In this document: piece by piece, positions 1 through 18,100 of the stretch
Layout of the letters: every line of letters starts with the position of its first letter
Numbering within the stretch: the first letter of the stretch is position 1
Assembly (NCBI GenBank): GCA_029224185.1
Contig: CM055188.1
Span: forward strand, 20,744,497 to 20,808,496
Direction: 5' to 3'
From: Karalla daura
Taxonomy: Eukaryota > Chordata > Actinopteri > Chaetodontiformes > Leiognathidae
Length of the DNA: 64,000 nucleotides
The notes under the pieces: generated by a model
Told to the model about the DNA's origin: nothing
The model's database searches: none
The model's input: only the letters and a program-made list of their open reading frames with translations
Translations under genes and position numbers: made by a program

Positions 1-295
1 ATAGTTTTTTGTACAATGAAAAATGATGCACTTCGGGTTTTATAGCAACAATTATGGCTGACAAAGCCAAAGTAAGGGATCCAAACATAATTTTTTGGGT
101 TGACATGTATTCATTTAAGGTGGTTTAAACTATCTGGAGCTTTGCCTGACACCTTCACTACAGCTATCATCATTTGGATCAAAATGATCTTCTTTGTCTC
201 CCTCATTCTGTCCCAATCTCCCTTGTTTTCTAAAGAGTTTGAGTGTAAACCAACACTAATGTAATTGATAGATGAATTGAATATCTCCCATTAAC

Positions 296-4503
<4,208 letters not shown>

Positions 4504-5340
4504 AGCTGAACCATGGGGGGACCCCGGTTATGATGAGACCCACCCCCACCTCTCCCTCCCTCCACTGCACTTCAACTTGTTCAGGAGGACCGCAGTCTTA
4601 ATTGTGATGTGGGGGGCAAAACTCTTGCAACATGTGCTGTTTTTTCTCTGCCGGCTCTGGTGCTTGGTTTTCGTGTTTACTTGGAGAGACAGAGAGGAAA
4701 ACAGCGTTAGCGTTAGTAGTTACCTGCTTCAGCGACCGTCTTGACCAATTCTCAGCTGGACATTAGCTCCGGGAATTACAGCAATGCAAATACCGCATAT
4801 TTCGTGCCGAGCCCGGAGGCTGTGACACCGGGAGGACAACTGTGGCTCTACAGACTGTAAAAGATGACAATCTGTCCCTTTATTCACCTCTGTGTGTAAC
4901 AACGTCTTGCCCACCGCGCCGCACACGTTCGCCATCTTCGCACTCCAGCGAGCTTGTGAGAAGTGAGGTACTTACCGACTGGCACGCGCCTGCGCACAAC
5001 GGACAAACGTCTCCGTGCGGGGAATTCGCTGCGCAGTGATTGGCTGAGCGGCAGCCTAAAAGGCGGAACCAATGAATCCCGCTGTCAGTCTGAGGGACAC
5101 ACAGGAGAGAGTAACATCACATCAGAGTCAAAATGTTTACAGCTTGACGCCGCAGTGTGGTCACTATTGCCGTTCCGTTTTATAATCACACTGTCTGAAT
5201 GTGTAGGGATGGATAACGGGTGTGCGACGGACCAACGAACTGGACATGACAGTTTTGTCACTCGGTGCGCTTGGCAAGATGGCTGCAGTATTTTGGCCGG
5301 CGAATTAAAGTTGCGGCTGGAAAGAGGCGTCTGAGGCGGC
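4504..5340 (-). promoter_or_regulatory. CpG-rich promoter region of taf4
   Basis: This block upstream of the taf4 start is far richer in CG dinucleotides than the flanking AT-rich DNA. It contains an NRF1-like run CACGCGCCTGCGCAC at about 4982-4996 and a CCAAT box in reverse orientation (GATTGG, 5038-5043). No TATA box is obvious, consistent with a housekeeping CpG-type promoter. Short open frames on both strands look like by-products of high GC rather than genes. Transcription start sites are not defined. Confidence 0.5.
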
Positions 5341-8296
5341 CCCACCCTCCTTTGGGGACGAAATATTGCACAGGGCTTTCGGTGGACATGGGATTTTCAG
5401 TGGTCAAATCCCGCCCTCCATCATTGCACTTTTTACTAACATAAACAAAGTGCAAGCACCAAATATGTTAAACGTATTCCATGAAATGTTCACACTGTTC
5501 AAAGTATACTTTCCAGTTTAAGGTGTTGCTTGAACCTCCTCTAGGGATCAATAAAGTTTCGACCTATCTGTCATACTGAGAATCTGAATACAGAAGAATC
5601 ACACACTGAACAGTATAATGACACACTGACTGCTATCTTTGGACATATGCCATATGAAATTTTGCGCTCTGTAGTTTTTGCAAATTGCTCTCATAAATAT
5701 TAGTACCTCTTTTGTAGATTACGTTTTGTACGTGCTCTCCAACAATTTAAACTTTTGTGAATATCCCGTCCCATCATCATCATCATCAAAAAAAGTGTAT
5801 TTGTGGGCTACCTGGAATCTCAACTTCTCCAGGAGAACCTATCTATCCTGTCTAATGTCTATCTTTTATTTAAAAAAAAATAAAAAAAAACCTCTATAAA
5901 GCTTGGTTGGTGTAAAAAAAGAAGATACATAGAAGAACATAGAAGAACATATTTGTAAATAATGCTGGAGAATAAACAAAATGTACTGAACTACCTAACT
6001 TGTAGATACATGCAGAATGTTAATCTTGGTACATGAAAGGCTGATGATCAATTTTGTGAGATGACCATGTTCATTTGTCACATATTGGTTCCACAAACTG
6101 AAAATGCTTTCCCTTGTCTTCTTTGGCCTGAAATTAATACATGTCTGTTAATGTCTGTCCTTTCATTCTTTAAAATAATATAATTTCAACATTATTTTAA
6201 AGGGAATCAGATGAAAGTGATTTGATTTATAGTGAATCAAATCAGCACAGTCACTATGCAAAACATAGCAACACACACCAAAACAGTAACAATAAGAATA
6301 CCCATTGTGCGTTGGACTGATAATTTTAGTACAATTTACTTAACAGTAAAAAGTGGCTAAGAGGTCAGTTTCAATCTCATATAATTAAATCATTGTAATT
6401 CGACAAAGAGCCACACACAAATAGTATTTCAATGTAGAGATGCAGAGACAGGTAATGAGGCAGCATGCAGTCCTTCATCCATCTGTTCTGTGGGTCAGAG
6501 AGCAGCATCTGCTCACTGCAGCACATGGCAGCCCACCACTGTCTGTCAGCTCTTTATCTATGTCCAATAATCAATGGGCACAAGAACGAGCAGCAACACA
6601 AGTTCAACACTGTCATTTGTCAATCATGATGTGGTTGACTCATTGAAACCCATTGAAATTGAATTCATAAAGACCTCTTGACCTGCTAAACAATGTTTTT
6701 TTTGTCTATGTATGTATCTATTTATGTCACCATTCTTGGTCCCTCAGGTTCTTACTATGATCAATTTGTCTGCCATGCAAATGATGTCATTCATTCATTG
6801 ATGTCATAGTAGTGCAACTCCTCCTTACTGTTCACACCTTGTCACATGGTCCCGATGGCAAACGTCTTAACATGCAGCTTTCATGTTAAATGGAAGTCAT
6901 AAAATTGACGCTGATGGATGGATGTCACAAGTTCTCACCACAAGGTGGCAATGAAGCCTTTCTATTGCCCAAATCTTCGACAGAGGACAGACCCAGACAG
7001 GACTGCTGGTTTTGAATGCTTGCCTTTTTGTTAATTCTGTACATACACTTCATTCATCCATTGATGTAGTCTCTTTGGAATGAAGCCAAAGCAAAAGAGC
7101 ACAAAGTGAACATTTCTGCACCAATAAAATAGAAAGCCTGATTGTTTTTCAAACATTTTAATTTATTTCACAATGGGAACAAGTGTTCACAAAATAGAAA
7201 TCAGTGTGGTGATGATAGTTTCCAGTGGAAGCATGTTAAACACTAGGTTTGTCAATACAATCAGCTGTAATTTTTTGGTAAATGATGCAATATGGGCTGT
7301 ATAGAGCACACTCTGCTGACTCCATGTACCCTGCAGTCTTCTAGTACCCACAGGCCTCAAGTACCCTGCTGGTTTCCAGTAACTCACTGGCTGTCACGAA
7401 CTCACTGGCTGTGCAACCCAGTTGGATTTCAAGACCGTGCAGGTTATTAGAAGCTAACTGTCAGGATTCAGTTGGCTGCCTGTTTCCCACTCAACTGGCA
7501 GAACAAGACAGCTCGGTCTGCGTACCTTTCTTGAGCTCGAGAGGTTCTGCTTACATTAGATGCTCGTCTGTTGTTTTTGGATGTACTGTACATATTGTTT
7601 ATCGGGCCAACAAATCTCTTTCACTCAGGAGCAGGATCTCATAGCCTCTCAACCTTCTGAGTGCCATATGTGTATTTCTCTGGGGTTTGTTAATGACCTA
7701 CAATGACCTTTTCATCTAAACATATAAATGTTTGTTGAGAGTGGATCCTTCCTAAAGGGCAGAGCACCAACTAGACCCCTCCTACAAATGAGTAGTGGGA
7801 TGGTGCGAAGGCTTTTGTCTTTTTGTTTTGTTCTTTTTGTTTTGATCTTTTTTGTATTGATATTTTCAAAATAGGCTCAGCATACTTACTTTTCTGTTTA
7901 AGATATGGTATGCAAATTGTCCAAAACATTTTGGACAGAGCTATTGTTTAGTATACCAACTAAATGAATTGCAATTGAGTGGTTAAATCCCAAAAACCCA
8001 AAACATATATAGTATGTGGACTGAGAAGATTGGTGGAATTTACCAGATGGAAAAAAGACGCCAACAGTATACATTTATTAAAAGATGGAGCCATGCAGCC
8101 ATCATACTATCCCCATGACTCTCATACACATCCTGCACACCCCTGTGCACATCCTGTGAATATATCAGTCTTTCTCTCACCATTTGCATACTCTTAACAC
8201 TACCACATGCATACATGTATACACACACCTCAACTATCCCACCCCCTATATTGTTCATTTCTGTTTTTCCTTTCCTTTTTTCCCCTTTTTTCTTTT

Positions 8297-8332
<36 letters not shown>

Positions 8333-8333
8333 T
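8297..8333. repeat. (TTTC)n microsatellite
   Basis: Roughly nine TTTC units inside a longer pyrimidine tract beginning near 8260. It lies downstream of the cdh26 3' end. Confidence 0.95.
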
Positions 8334-8485
8334 ATATTTATTGGCCTTCTTGTAGTTCAGAAAAGTTCAGGTCTGTGCATATTTTACTTTCTTCATGGAT
8401 ACTAGACATTCATACTGTAAACCTATTACTAAACCTACTATTACTGTGTAAGCTGCCATAACAAGTATGAAGATATAACCCAAGG

Positions 8486-8491
8486 TTTATT
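8486..8491 (-). terminator. candidate cdh26 polyadenylation signal
   Basis: AATAAA on the minus strand, about 67 nt past the cdh26 stop codon. It is the nearest canonical hexamer in the expected orientation. Confidence 0.45.
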
Positions 8492-8557
8492 TTACTACAA
8501 ACTCACTCTCACAATATTTGCAGACAGTTCAAAAACTGTTGTCACTGCTAAATAAGG

Positions 8558-10335
8558 TTACAGTGGGTTTTGTGCATGTAGTGGCTGGCAAATAGAAGCT
8601 AGTTCATTGAACTTGGGGCCTAAATTATTTACTGCTTTCTGGAAGGAACCGTGGTCAGAAATAGTGATACTATCCAGTGCTGAGACAGTGTCTGAATCAC
8701 CGTCATCTACATAGACGTGAGGATCGTCCACATGATTGTCCTCTGTCGCCAATACAGAGAGCGTCTGCAGGGGTGGAAAATCAAAGTTAAGTATGGATGG
8801 TGCTTCTGCTGTAGACAAATTTGTATTTGCAGTGTGTAGGGTGGGCTTTGCTGTTGCTGTGAGTGTGCTGCCAACCTGATGAAGCTGGGCGTCCAGAGCC
8901 TCAAAAAAGTTGCTCCTGTGGAGGGAATTTATGGTTCTCATCTCCACCATCTGTACACAAGAATATTTGCATAAATATTTGGTTCCTTCAACCCCTGCCT
9001 CAAATACCACAAAGGTAAACAGACACTTCTTTACCTTGTGGGTGTTGTGATAGCCACTGGCTATTGAATAATTCCAGTTTGTCTGAGGTCAGAGGAAAAA
9101 ATGTCACAAAGTAAAATATTGAAATGTAGAAATGTAACAGACATAATCAACCATTAGTGGATAGTACCTGGTTCCAGTTCTTGGTTAGGCTGAAGTTTTC
9201 ACTCATGTGGCCACCATAGTGTGCATTGATAAAGTTTTGCATGTTCTGTTAACCAGAATGAAAGGAACAACATTGAAATTATGTCTAAACTCAATGTGTT
9301 TGTCATAACCTCATGAAAATATGTCAACAAACCTTTGTTGAAACCTGTCTGCCTTCCATGTCATAATACTGAAAATGCTGACTCTCCCAGTCAGCTGTAT
9401 CATGTTTCTTATTATAGGCGAATGTTGTGTGAACGCTGTTTGATACCTTATGGAAAAAAAAACAAACAATCTGAGACTGAAAAGTCTGAAAATTGGATTG
9501 ATCAAATGTTGCTTTTCAGTCACCTTGCAATCTGTTCCTGGTATCTCGAGGTTTGAGACAATGAGTGTCCCTTCAGAGATGTGTTCAACCTGCAGAGTTT
9601 TGAACTCATTTTTGCAGGATATGTAGATGGACAACAGCAGCAGAACTGTCAGCCAGGGAGTAAGAGAATGCACTTGCAATTGGTTATATACATTAACAGC
9701 TGTCAGGATACACCTTTCTGCATATTCACACAAACTACACGACTCTGTTGCTTACCCAGGAGCAAAAGCACTGAGACAAACACTACAGCAACGGCACCAG
9801 AAAAGTCTTTTGTGGCTGTCTGTCTCTTGCTATGGCACGTGAGCGTCACAGTGCAGTCGCACGCTCTCACGCTTATTTTGTAAATGCCAAACTCCCCCTG
9901 CATGTCAGAGATCTTCAGCTCAATTGTGTGTTCACCGGCATACACCGCAGACTCTTTCACAAGGCCAGCTGCAAATCCTTTGAAAAGTAATTGCAGCAAT
10001 TAATTCGGTGCATTTAAAAAAAAATGTTTGTCTTAAAATTCATTTTGTACTGTGAGCATAGATATTCCTACCATACGATGGATTCAGTCTCCATTTTCCA
10101 TCAACATCCCCCTGCAGTTCAAATTTGAAGGGCCCTCCGAAGGGATTTTCATCCAGGTCAAAGGCCGTGATGTTGGTGGTGGTGGGGCCGTCAGACAGAC
10201 ACACATCCACTGTGCCCACTGACAGCTGAGGCACGTTGTCATTCCGATCCTTCACATGGATGTTCAGTGTGGCCGTTCCTGTTTGAGGAGGTTCACCTGT
10301 CCAAGATTGGAATAAAACACAAGAGAAGAGAATAT

Positions 10336-10396
<61 letters not shown>

Positions 10397-13300
10397 TATA
10401 TACACACACATATATAGATATAGATATAGATATATAGATATATATATACATATATAGATATAAAAAGTACAATGCCAACTTCTCATCTTATCACTAACCT
10501 AGACACACTTGTGTGGTGACACAGTTGACAGACAAAATAAATAACAGTTTTTATCTGAAACTGCTAAACTGTTTTTTTTAATGGTTTATTATAATCATTT
10601 AAGTAGCATTAGATGAATTATCATCTAGGTTTTTTGTTTTTTGTTTGCTTAGTAACCAGGGCAAGAAGGTTGAGAGGATCCTACTGGAAATGTAGAAGTT
10701 ATTCTTTTTACAGCATTTGTATTTAACATTTGGTTTTAGACTTGATCCTAACAATCAGAAATCTGTGATCTGTATCCATGCCAGCAACAACACTTTTACC
10801 ATCATCCACCGCGTGCAGCACAACAGTGTAGATGCCGTCAGCAACATGAGGAGATTCTCTGTCAGGGCTTCTGACTGTTGTGATGTCTCCTGTGTGGGGA
10901 TCCACCGTCACCCAGCCTGCAGGATCCTCTCCAACCTTGAACCTGTGCACAATCACAGCTTGCATTTCATGCTGCATTTCATTGCAGCGGTACCCTATCA
11001 AGAGCTCAAACTGAGTGCGACTACTTACACAAAATCTTTTGCATGGCTCGAGTCAGGATCGACAGCAGTCACTTTCTCTACCCAGGTTCCGATGGGCGCA
11101 TTTTCCTCCAGCATGACGTCTGTGATAGTCACGCTGAACACCGGGGGGTCGTTGGCATCCTCAACTTCAATAAGTACTTGAACAGTTTGCGCCTCTCCAG
11201 CTCCAAGTTGACCACCTGAGCTGGTTTCAACAATCCAGAGACCTGAGGACGTCCTCTCCTTCACGGTACAGGTGAAATGTGGTGCTTCGTTGTTGACCGA
11301 AATCGACAGCTGTCTCTGCACTCCATCCTCAAAATCTAAAGGCTAGGATTGGGCATTAATTATATTAAAGTGTGGTGAGGTAAGATAAAATATGATACAA
11401 TAAACCTTTATGAACATGCAAACTCCACACAGAAATGGCAAGGACAGTGAGGCATATGACACTAACCACTGCCTCACTCTTTGATCCAAAATCACAACAT
11501 ATCAGATTATATTACATTATTCAAATATACTTCAATGCAAAGCAGAAATATATTATAGTGTTGAATTATATTTCACAGGTGACATGTACTCCACCAATTC
11601 AAAGCCGAACTATACATTATTATTATATGTTTATTTTAGAGAGTTTCTCTGAAAGCTCAGAATTTCAACATCAACCTCAGGAATGAACAGATGTTCTGTT
11701 GTAAACAGGCATGTGATAATTACCTGTTAGACAGGTGGTGTCTGTAATGTAAAGTATGCAGCCAGACAACACTCACCTTGACTACAGTCAGGACTCCATC
11801 ATTGGTTTCAGGGTCTGTTTCTATCATAAAGTGACCTCCCTCGTCACCTTGTATTGTGTATTTGGCTCTCCATGCTGGGCTGTTAGGGGTGTCGCTGTCC
11901 GTCACATGCAGCCGCAGAGGAGAGACCCCAGTCTCACCTTCTTTTACTTTGCCAGAGCCCTGTGAAACCAGAGTGAATAAGATGATGATGATGATGATGA
12001 ACTTTGAATCTATTAAATATACAACTATTTAAAAAAGCTATATTCTACATTTCTGCACAATGTCTTTAAATGGGGTATATTTAATGCAAATGTGTATTAT
12101 GTACATGTATTGGGGGTAAATGCGGGGAAAAAGAGCTCTTCTTTTTGTAGCAGGAAAAAGGAAAATAATGTAAATTTCCTCAATGTAGAGGAGGTATACT
12201 TCTTCTTTTGTAAAACTTCACTGAGAAAAATGTTGTATGGCAAATGACCATGTACCGTCCGTCCGCTGATCTCTGGGAGGTGGTTGTTGCGTTCCTGAAC
12301 ATGGAGGACAACAGTGGTTGAACTTGACAGTCTGACCACTTCACCTTCATCCTTGGCCTCCACCAACACTGTAAACTTCTTGGCCTTAATATGAACAAAT
12401 GAAGAAAGTAGTTAGTGAGACCCTACCAGAGATTTGTGATTTGTCTCCTTGGTCATGTTTCAATGATTTAAGAGAGCTGTAATGTGTTGTGTAATTCATC
12501 TGCGTTTTAAACAGGCTTAAGATTAGCATAGTCATTCCTCTTGCCTCATTATCCAGACATCCTTTGAAATAGATTTTTCCAGATTCCTCAATGAAAAATT
12601 CAGCATTTGGAGAATCTGGAGACACAGACTTGATTTCATAGTGGAATGATGAGTTTCGTGTCCCTGGCTTGTCCCTGTCATGCGCAATGACGGTCAGGAG
12701 ATGAGAACCTGTTAGAAAATGGAAAAAACAAAACTGAACTGTTGTTTACATGAAAAAAGCGAAACAAAGGACATAGTCTGCTGTGGAATTTACCTTGTGT
12801 GACCTCCTCAGGAATGTTGATCTCATATAGATCCATGGGAAAGAGTGGTGGGTTATCATTGATGTCCGATATCTGAATCTCAACGCCTAGTTTAGTGTCA
12901 AGTTCATTCGTGTGAGCCTCCTTTGCCTCAAATCTCAGCTGCAGAACAAAAGCTGTTGGTTAGCACATACATAACAAACATATACATACATACACATACA
13001 CAATCAGTCTGAATGGCATGTGTTGAAAACATGTTACAAATAAATAATTTTCTTTTAATATGATTCTAATTCAATTGATTGAGGTGAAATCATCTGAAAA
13101 TTATATGAACCTCTCAGAAATCTGGAAGTCTCCAGAAATGTTCAATGTGGGCATAAATCAAGTTTATGTTCTCAGGATCATTGTGTTTTTTAGATTACAG
13201 TGTAGAGTGTGTATTGTGCATCAGAGCTAACGCGGAGCTTTGACTTCTCCTCATAGTCCACAGCTTTGAGAACAGATATGATGCCAGTCTCTTTTTCAAT

Positions 13301-14337
13301 AGAGAGGACACCCTTTGGCTCCACATCCACTCCTTCACCAATAAGATCAAAGTTTATACTGAAGTTCCGTTCAATATTTATCTGCAACAAATCAAACAAA
13401 TATTTGCAGTCAGCTTCAGGGAAGACACATTTTCATGACAAATGTGTGATTCACAATTAAGTTTTAGGTCATAAAGACTGTCAAAAAAAGACTATAGCCA
13501 TGTAAAACCAATAAACTAAAAGTTTATTCACACTTCCAAAGTTGACAGAGTTTGACAGTTGATCAATTGATGAATTTGTGTCCGATAATGAGCTCATAGC
13601 AGACCAGTTGTTTACTCTGAAGTTTTCTCACCTTGCCAAGCTCATATGGAAATGGCCCTGGATGACCCTCCTCAATTGTGAAGGAATCAATGATCCAAGC
13701 CCTCTTGTGACGGCTCAGCAGCTGTGGACATGTTAAACTTGGCAGATAATATACCTGGAAAACAGTCAGATAATACTGTGGAACTAGGTGCAAATTAGAA
13801 TACAAAGACAAGAATTTCCCAGAGGGAATGAACTTCGCCAGAACGCACAGAGCTGCAGTTGTTGAACCAGTTCCTACGTGTACACAGACACTTCTAAAGA
13901 AAATGCATCGGGTGTTTTTGATATGTTGTGTGAATGCGCTCCAGATCATTTTTATACAGCCATTTGGCGATTTTCACTTCACTTATCACATATATCACAA
14001 TTAAGTCTCCAATCATTGTTATTTGGAGTACAGAGGGAGATATATGTGGAAACATGCAAACTCTACAGAGTTTAGACCTTAGACATATGCAGCAGTCAAA
14101 CCCCGGACCTTTTTTTACCCAGACAGAAGTGCTATCTATCAGTTTACTGTGCTTCCTTATGCCAAAAGAATACGCATACACACAGTCAAATTGAGTGAGC
14201 TGTGTGCTCCAAGGAAAAATTAAATTGAATGCATCTGTCAATTCTTATGTATAAAATATCTGTAAAATCAGGATAGGCAATTACATTAAATTACAGCAAA
14301 TTCAGATATTACATACCAGAATGAAGAAGCAGAGCAT
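8558..14337 (-). CDS. cdh26: cadherin-26-like type I membrane cadherin, complete
   Basis: Calcium-dependent adhesion protein. Sixteen exons join in phase to 857 aa: 14337-14317, 13754-13632, 13381-13232, 12938-12794, 12708-12545, 12384-12256, 11959-11777, 11342-11029, 10942-10800, 10296-10072, 9977-9756, 9645-9524, 9446-9333, 9245-9168, 9082-9035, 8950-8558. A signal peptide (1 to about 20) precedes a furin-type RHKR (22-25), then AW, matching the first-repeat Trp. Calcium motifs DINDNPP, DANDPP and DRNDNVP mark cadherin repeats. SPAWRAKYTIQGDEGGHF followed by ETDPETNDGVL is close to human CDH26, whose length (about 850 aa) is similar. The membrane segment is about 592-616. The tail ends with GSFQKAVNNLGPKFNELASI, like the catenin-binding end of classical cadherins. 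Exon 5 uses a GC donor. Fish-specific copies exist in this family, so one-to-one orthology is not proven. Confidence 0.9.
10333..10460. repeat. (AC)n/(AT)n compound microsatellite
   Basis: A CA run passes into a long alternating AT tract with interspersed ATAGAT units. It lies in the intron between cdh26 exons 9 and 10, close upstream of exon 10, and yields spurious Ile-Tyr open frames. Confidence 0.95.
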
Positions 14338-15102
14338 GACGCCTGTTTAGTACAGTCAGCGTGTTGGAGTGAGACTGGCGCTTCTCACTGTTAAGTTAAG
14401 GACAAAAAGACCCTGCCCTCTCCACTCTACACACCCTCAAACAGGTATGTGGGAGAGCTGATTCCTGTCATATGACGTTTTATGGCCTCAGCCCTCTGTG
14501 GACATAGACAGTTTGAACGTTTTTAACAATTGCCATGCAGGATCTGGTTGTGGCGTCACCATGGTTTGCCTGGGGGATCGGGTTTTATTGCTGTCTGGAA
14601 GACAGCAATAAAAGTATTGTTTTACTCTCCTCAACACCTTTTCAGTAAGTCACAACTACTAGTTCACACATGAATTCTTCCTTTATTGAGACATATTAGT
14701 TTTTTTTTTAAGTACAGATAAACAGAATTGCATTGGCAAGACAATAAGTGGCTTCTGAGAAAAATATTAAAACTACTTTTACTCTTTAAACTTTAATATA
14801 GGTCAAACTTCATCTAACTATTCTCTACTTTGTGTTACTGCCCTGATTTAGTCATTGCTGTAAAAAACTCACCCATCAGCAGAAAGTCTTGTGAGGTCAG
14901 AGACATACTGTAATGATAATTTTTGTCTTGAAAAACATGCTACAACAAAAATGAAACCAGAAAGCAGGTCAAAATTACATGGAAATCTCTTCATCTACAG
15001 TTCATGGTCATGGTATTAGCTGAAGTGTCTCTGGGTGAAGATCTTTATCTTGGAACGTTGCTGACGTAGTTTCAGCCTCTCACTCTCTGGAGGTGAAGGT
15101 CT
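14338..15102. other. spacer between cdh26 start and dbndd2 3' end
   Basis: This should hold the cdh26 promoter and first 5' UTR (14338 to about 14500) and the 3' UTR of the minus-strand dysbindin-domain gene. A minus-strand AATAAA lies at 14687-14682, about 420 nt beyond the dbndd2 stop. No other gene is visible. Confidence 0.5.
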
Positions 15103-18100
15103 TCACTTGGTTGTGCTGGCATGCAAATCCTCTTCATCTGACCTGACCATGGGAGTTTCTTCACCATTCGCATTGATGCTCAGGCTGTCAGAAGGGGAGA
15201 TTGAAGAGGTGGAATATCCACGGGATTTGGCATCAAGAGCCTCAAGGACATGGCGAAAGAGTCCATTATTGAGGATTTGCTCATCATTGTTGTTGTTCCC
15301 TGCATGTGAAAAGACATAATTTTAGATTATGGGGAAAAAAAAGGTTAATCAATTTCAATAAAATATTATACTAAAGAACAGAGAAGTTGCAGGGTTTATA
15401 GCTATTTATTGAAGCATCGATTTAATTTAGAAGTTCATAACCATGCGTTAGTACATAATATCATTGAGATCGTACTCTAGATTATTCTATATATAATATT
15501 TAGACCAGATAATGAGACCAAATAGTCCAATAATGACTATGCTACTGGTGTAACATGCGTCTCTCCAGTTACCCCAAATTACTTACTGATGTATTATTTT
15601 CATTTAAGAATTGTCTCTGGAAAATTAAATGTTTAATAGTGGTGATATGCATAATATGGTGTGCTAAACAGCCATGCCATATCTCTAGACGGCGCTTTAT
15701 CTTCCCACAATTCATTATGATATCTTGTTTTTCTGACATCAACGATCAGGTTGTTCTGCAGGCAGAATGAAGAAAGTGTTGTGTGTCTCCAGTAGAGGGC
15801 AAACTTCTTTCATCTTTTAACTTGGGCATGTGGAGAGCTCTTTATAAAGGTGTCTGCAAAGGTGTGCTTTCTGTCTTTCAGTCTTCAATCTCAGCAAATG
15901 AGGAAGGGGAACGGGGCACCACCTTCATGTTGTTATGATTACAATAACAACAATAAAAGCGGCTTCTGGGGGTACAGTCTGTTTGCTAATGGTTGTATGT
16001 CAGGGGCTATCTACCTTCAGGATACTCTTAAAGAACCATGCTCAACCCTTTTGAGCATATCTCTTATCCTAGCACAATTGGCTTCTTTCACATAAATCCA
16101 GCGATCTCTGAGAGCTTCTCATGGTAAAGGAGTGGTTAGGAATGTGGCTGTATTGTGTGTTGTGTAATCTGGGAATAATTTCTAATGTGCATACCTGGCT
16201 GTGAGGAGCTCTGTAGTCCCTCATCCCCACCGACACTGGAGTAGCGATCCACAACCTCCTGGTCAGAGATGTCGCTCACCTCCATCTGGTCTAGAAGGTC
16301 CACATGCACCTCCATGGATGAGCTGCTGCCAACTGGAGCTGCAAGGACGGAGCAAAGTGCTGAAATGATCACATGAACATGACAGTGTGTATGCATGTGC
16401 ATGGGGTCACAAATGTGCCACCAGTCAGACTTACGCCTTCCATAGTTAGGGATACAGAGATGTGCCGAGGACAGGTAGACACCCACGTCATGCTGGGAGA
16501 TCTCCTCAAAGAAACACTGCCTCTCTCTCAGCTTGACCTGCTGAGCTGCATCCACATCTGGAAGCCTCTGGTTGCACTCAGCCTCCGCTGGCAGTCACAA
16601 CAGTAAGAGTTATATGACAGCTCAGATACACTGTGAAGACACTTGGGTGACAATGTTCACGGCCAGAGGAAGGAGACATTTAATTGTGTCAGTGGATACG
16701 AAATTAGAGAATAAGACATATGACAGACAACATATGATTAAAAGGCTAATAAATTACAGTTAATACAAACTATTGTAGAAATTGAATATTTTAGCCTTTA
16801 ATTCCTATTGACTGTATGATTCATACAGCTGATTGAGAATGGATGTGCCAGCCTCTGTACCGTAAGTGTGGCCACCAAGTTGGAGGCAAACATACCAAAA
16901 GATTTTCATATAGATACAAACATGTAAACAAAATTGAAGTTAAATGACAGTCACTATATAAGGAAAGACATTCCAGTCAATGACGACTGGGGCTAAGGGC
17001 CAACATCATTGCCTAAATATGCCAAAATATCATTAGTGAGGATAGTGATCCTCCAAAAAGAAATAGGGGACATTTCTGTGGTATCTTCTGGGATTGGAGG
17101 ATTTTATAGTTCATGTCCATATAGATCCACATGAACAGGAATAAGAGCTGATTTGCAATTGAAGTAATTGAAAATTGGGGGGAAAAAAACCTTGATCATT
17201 AAAAGTAATTTGAAGACATTGGCTCCACAAAAGCCAAAACAAATACAATTTTCACAGTTGTTGCGTAATTTTATAACCAAACAACAATTCAATTAATAAA
17301 GAAAATAACCTACAGATTAATCAACTACAAAAATAATTTGTTGCAGCCCTACAACCAGCACTTTATGTACATTGCTGCCTCACACTTTATATCAAGAGCC
17401 ATTTCTTGCACTGCCTTTTAGTGTTCTGTGCTTTGTGTTTTTCCTTCCTGCATGTAACAACTTGATCATTTTAATGTGGAAATGTAAGTCAGCATTTCCT
17501 CTGTGCTCTCCTCTGTTCATCTGTTTTAAGTCTCAGGTTTCTCCTTTGTATTTTAGATTGTGATCTGTCTCTGTTGTGAATTGTTGGGCCTACAGATGGA
17601 AATTAGTTAAAACTAAATTTGTTGCAACCATCCCATTTATTTAAAATGATTCCTGTTATTGCACACTGCTTTAATTTAACACCTGATAGATTAAATAAAT
17701 GAAACTACATTACAAAAAAAGGAATGAATGGACTTCCATTGACTTATATAATGAACTCCAGTCTCAGGATGGAACTTTAAGCTATACAAACTATGCAGCT
17801 GTGGCCTAAAAGCTGTGAATTGTCATCTTAAGATTGCTGGATCAGCACAATCCTGCCCGTCCCGAGTGCATGTCGATGGTGACGGAGGAACATGCGCCTG
17901 CCATTGGAGCTCTGCTCTGCACTGTTTGACACGATTCCTCCTGGGTACAGGACCTGAGTGGCTCTGTGATGATAGAGGCAGACAGCCTTGCAGGAATGGG
18001 AATAAGAGGACAAAGCCAAGGCAGAACTGGGTGATAGCAGCGATGGCCAGGCAGTGTGTGTGTGCAGAAACAAGAGATACATCATAGATGGGATTTTCCA

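Larger units (their letters stand above)
5341..8557. other. intergenic region between taf4 and cdh26
   Basis: No gene was recognised in about 3.2 kb. At 5540-5570 there is a CTAGGGATCAATAAAGTTT tail typical of the 3' end of a teleost LINE. The rest is AT-rich DNA with only short random open frames. A TTTC microsatellite lies at about 8297-8333. Confidence 0.6.

Noticed and set aside
4963..5345. Overlapping open frames on both strands upstream of taf4
   Set aside because: Typical of CG-rich promoter DNA with few stop codons; no domain, no splice partners.
10040..10486. 148-codon minus-strand frame starting in Ile/Tyr-rich sequence
   Set aside because: Only the part from 10296 down is coding (cdh26 exon 10); the upstream part is the intronic AT microsatellite before the splice acceptor.
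15103..16587. Full-length dysbindin (dtnbp1)
   Set aside because: The domain resembles DTNBP1, but the exon upstream in phase gives a short leader and no coiled-coil exons were found, so a DBNDD2-type protein fits better; dtnbp1 is not fully excluded.
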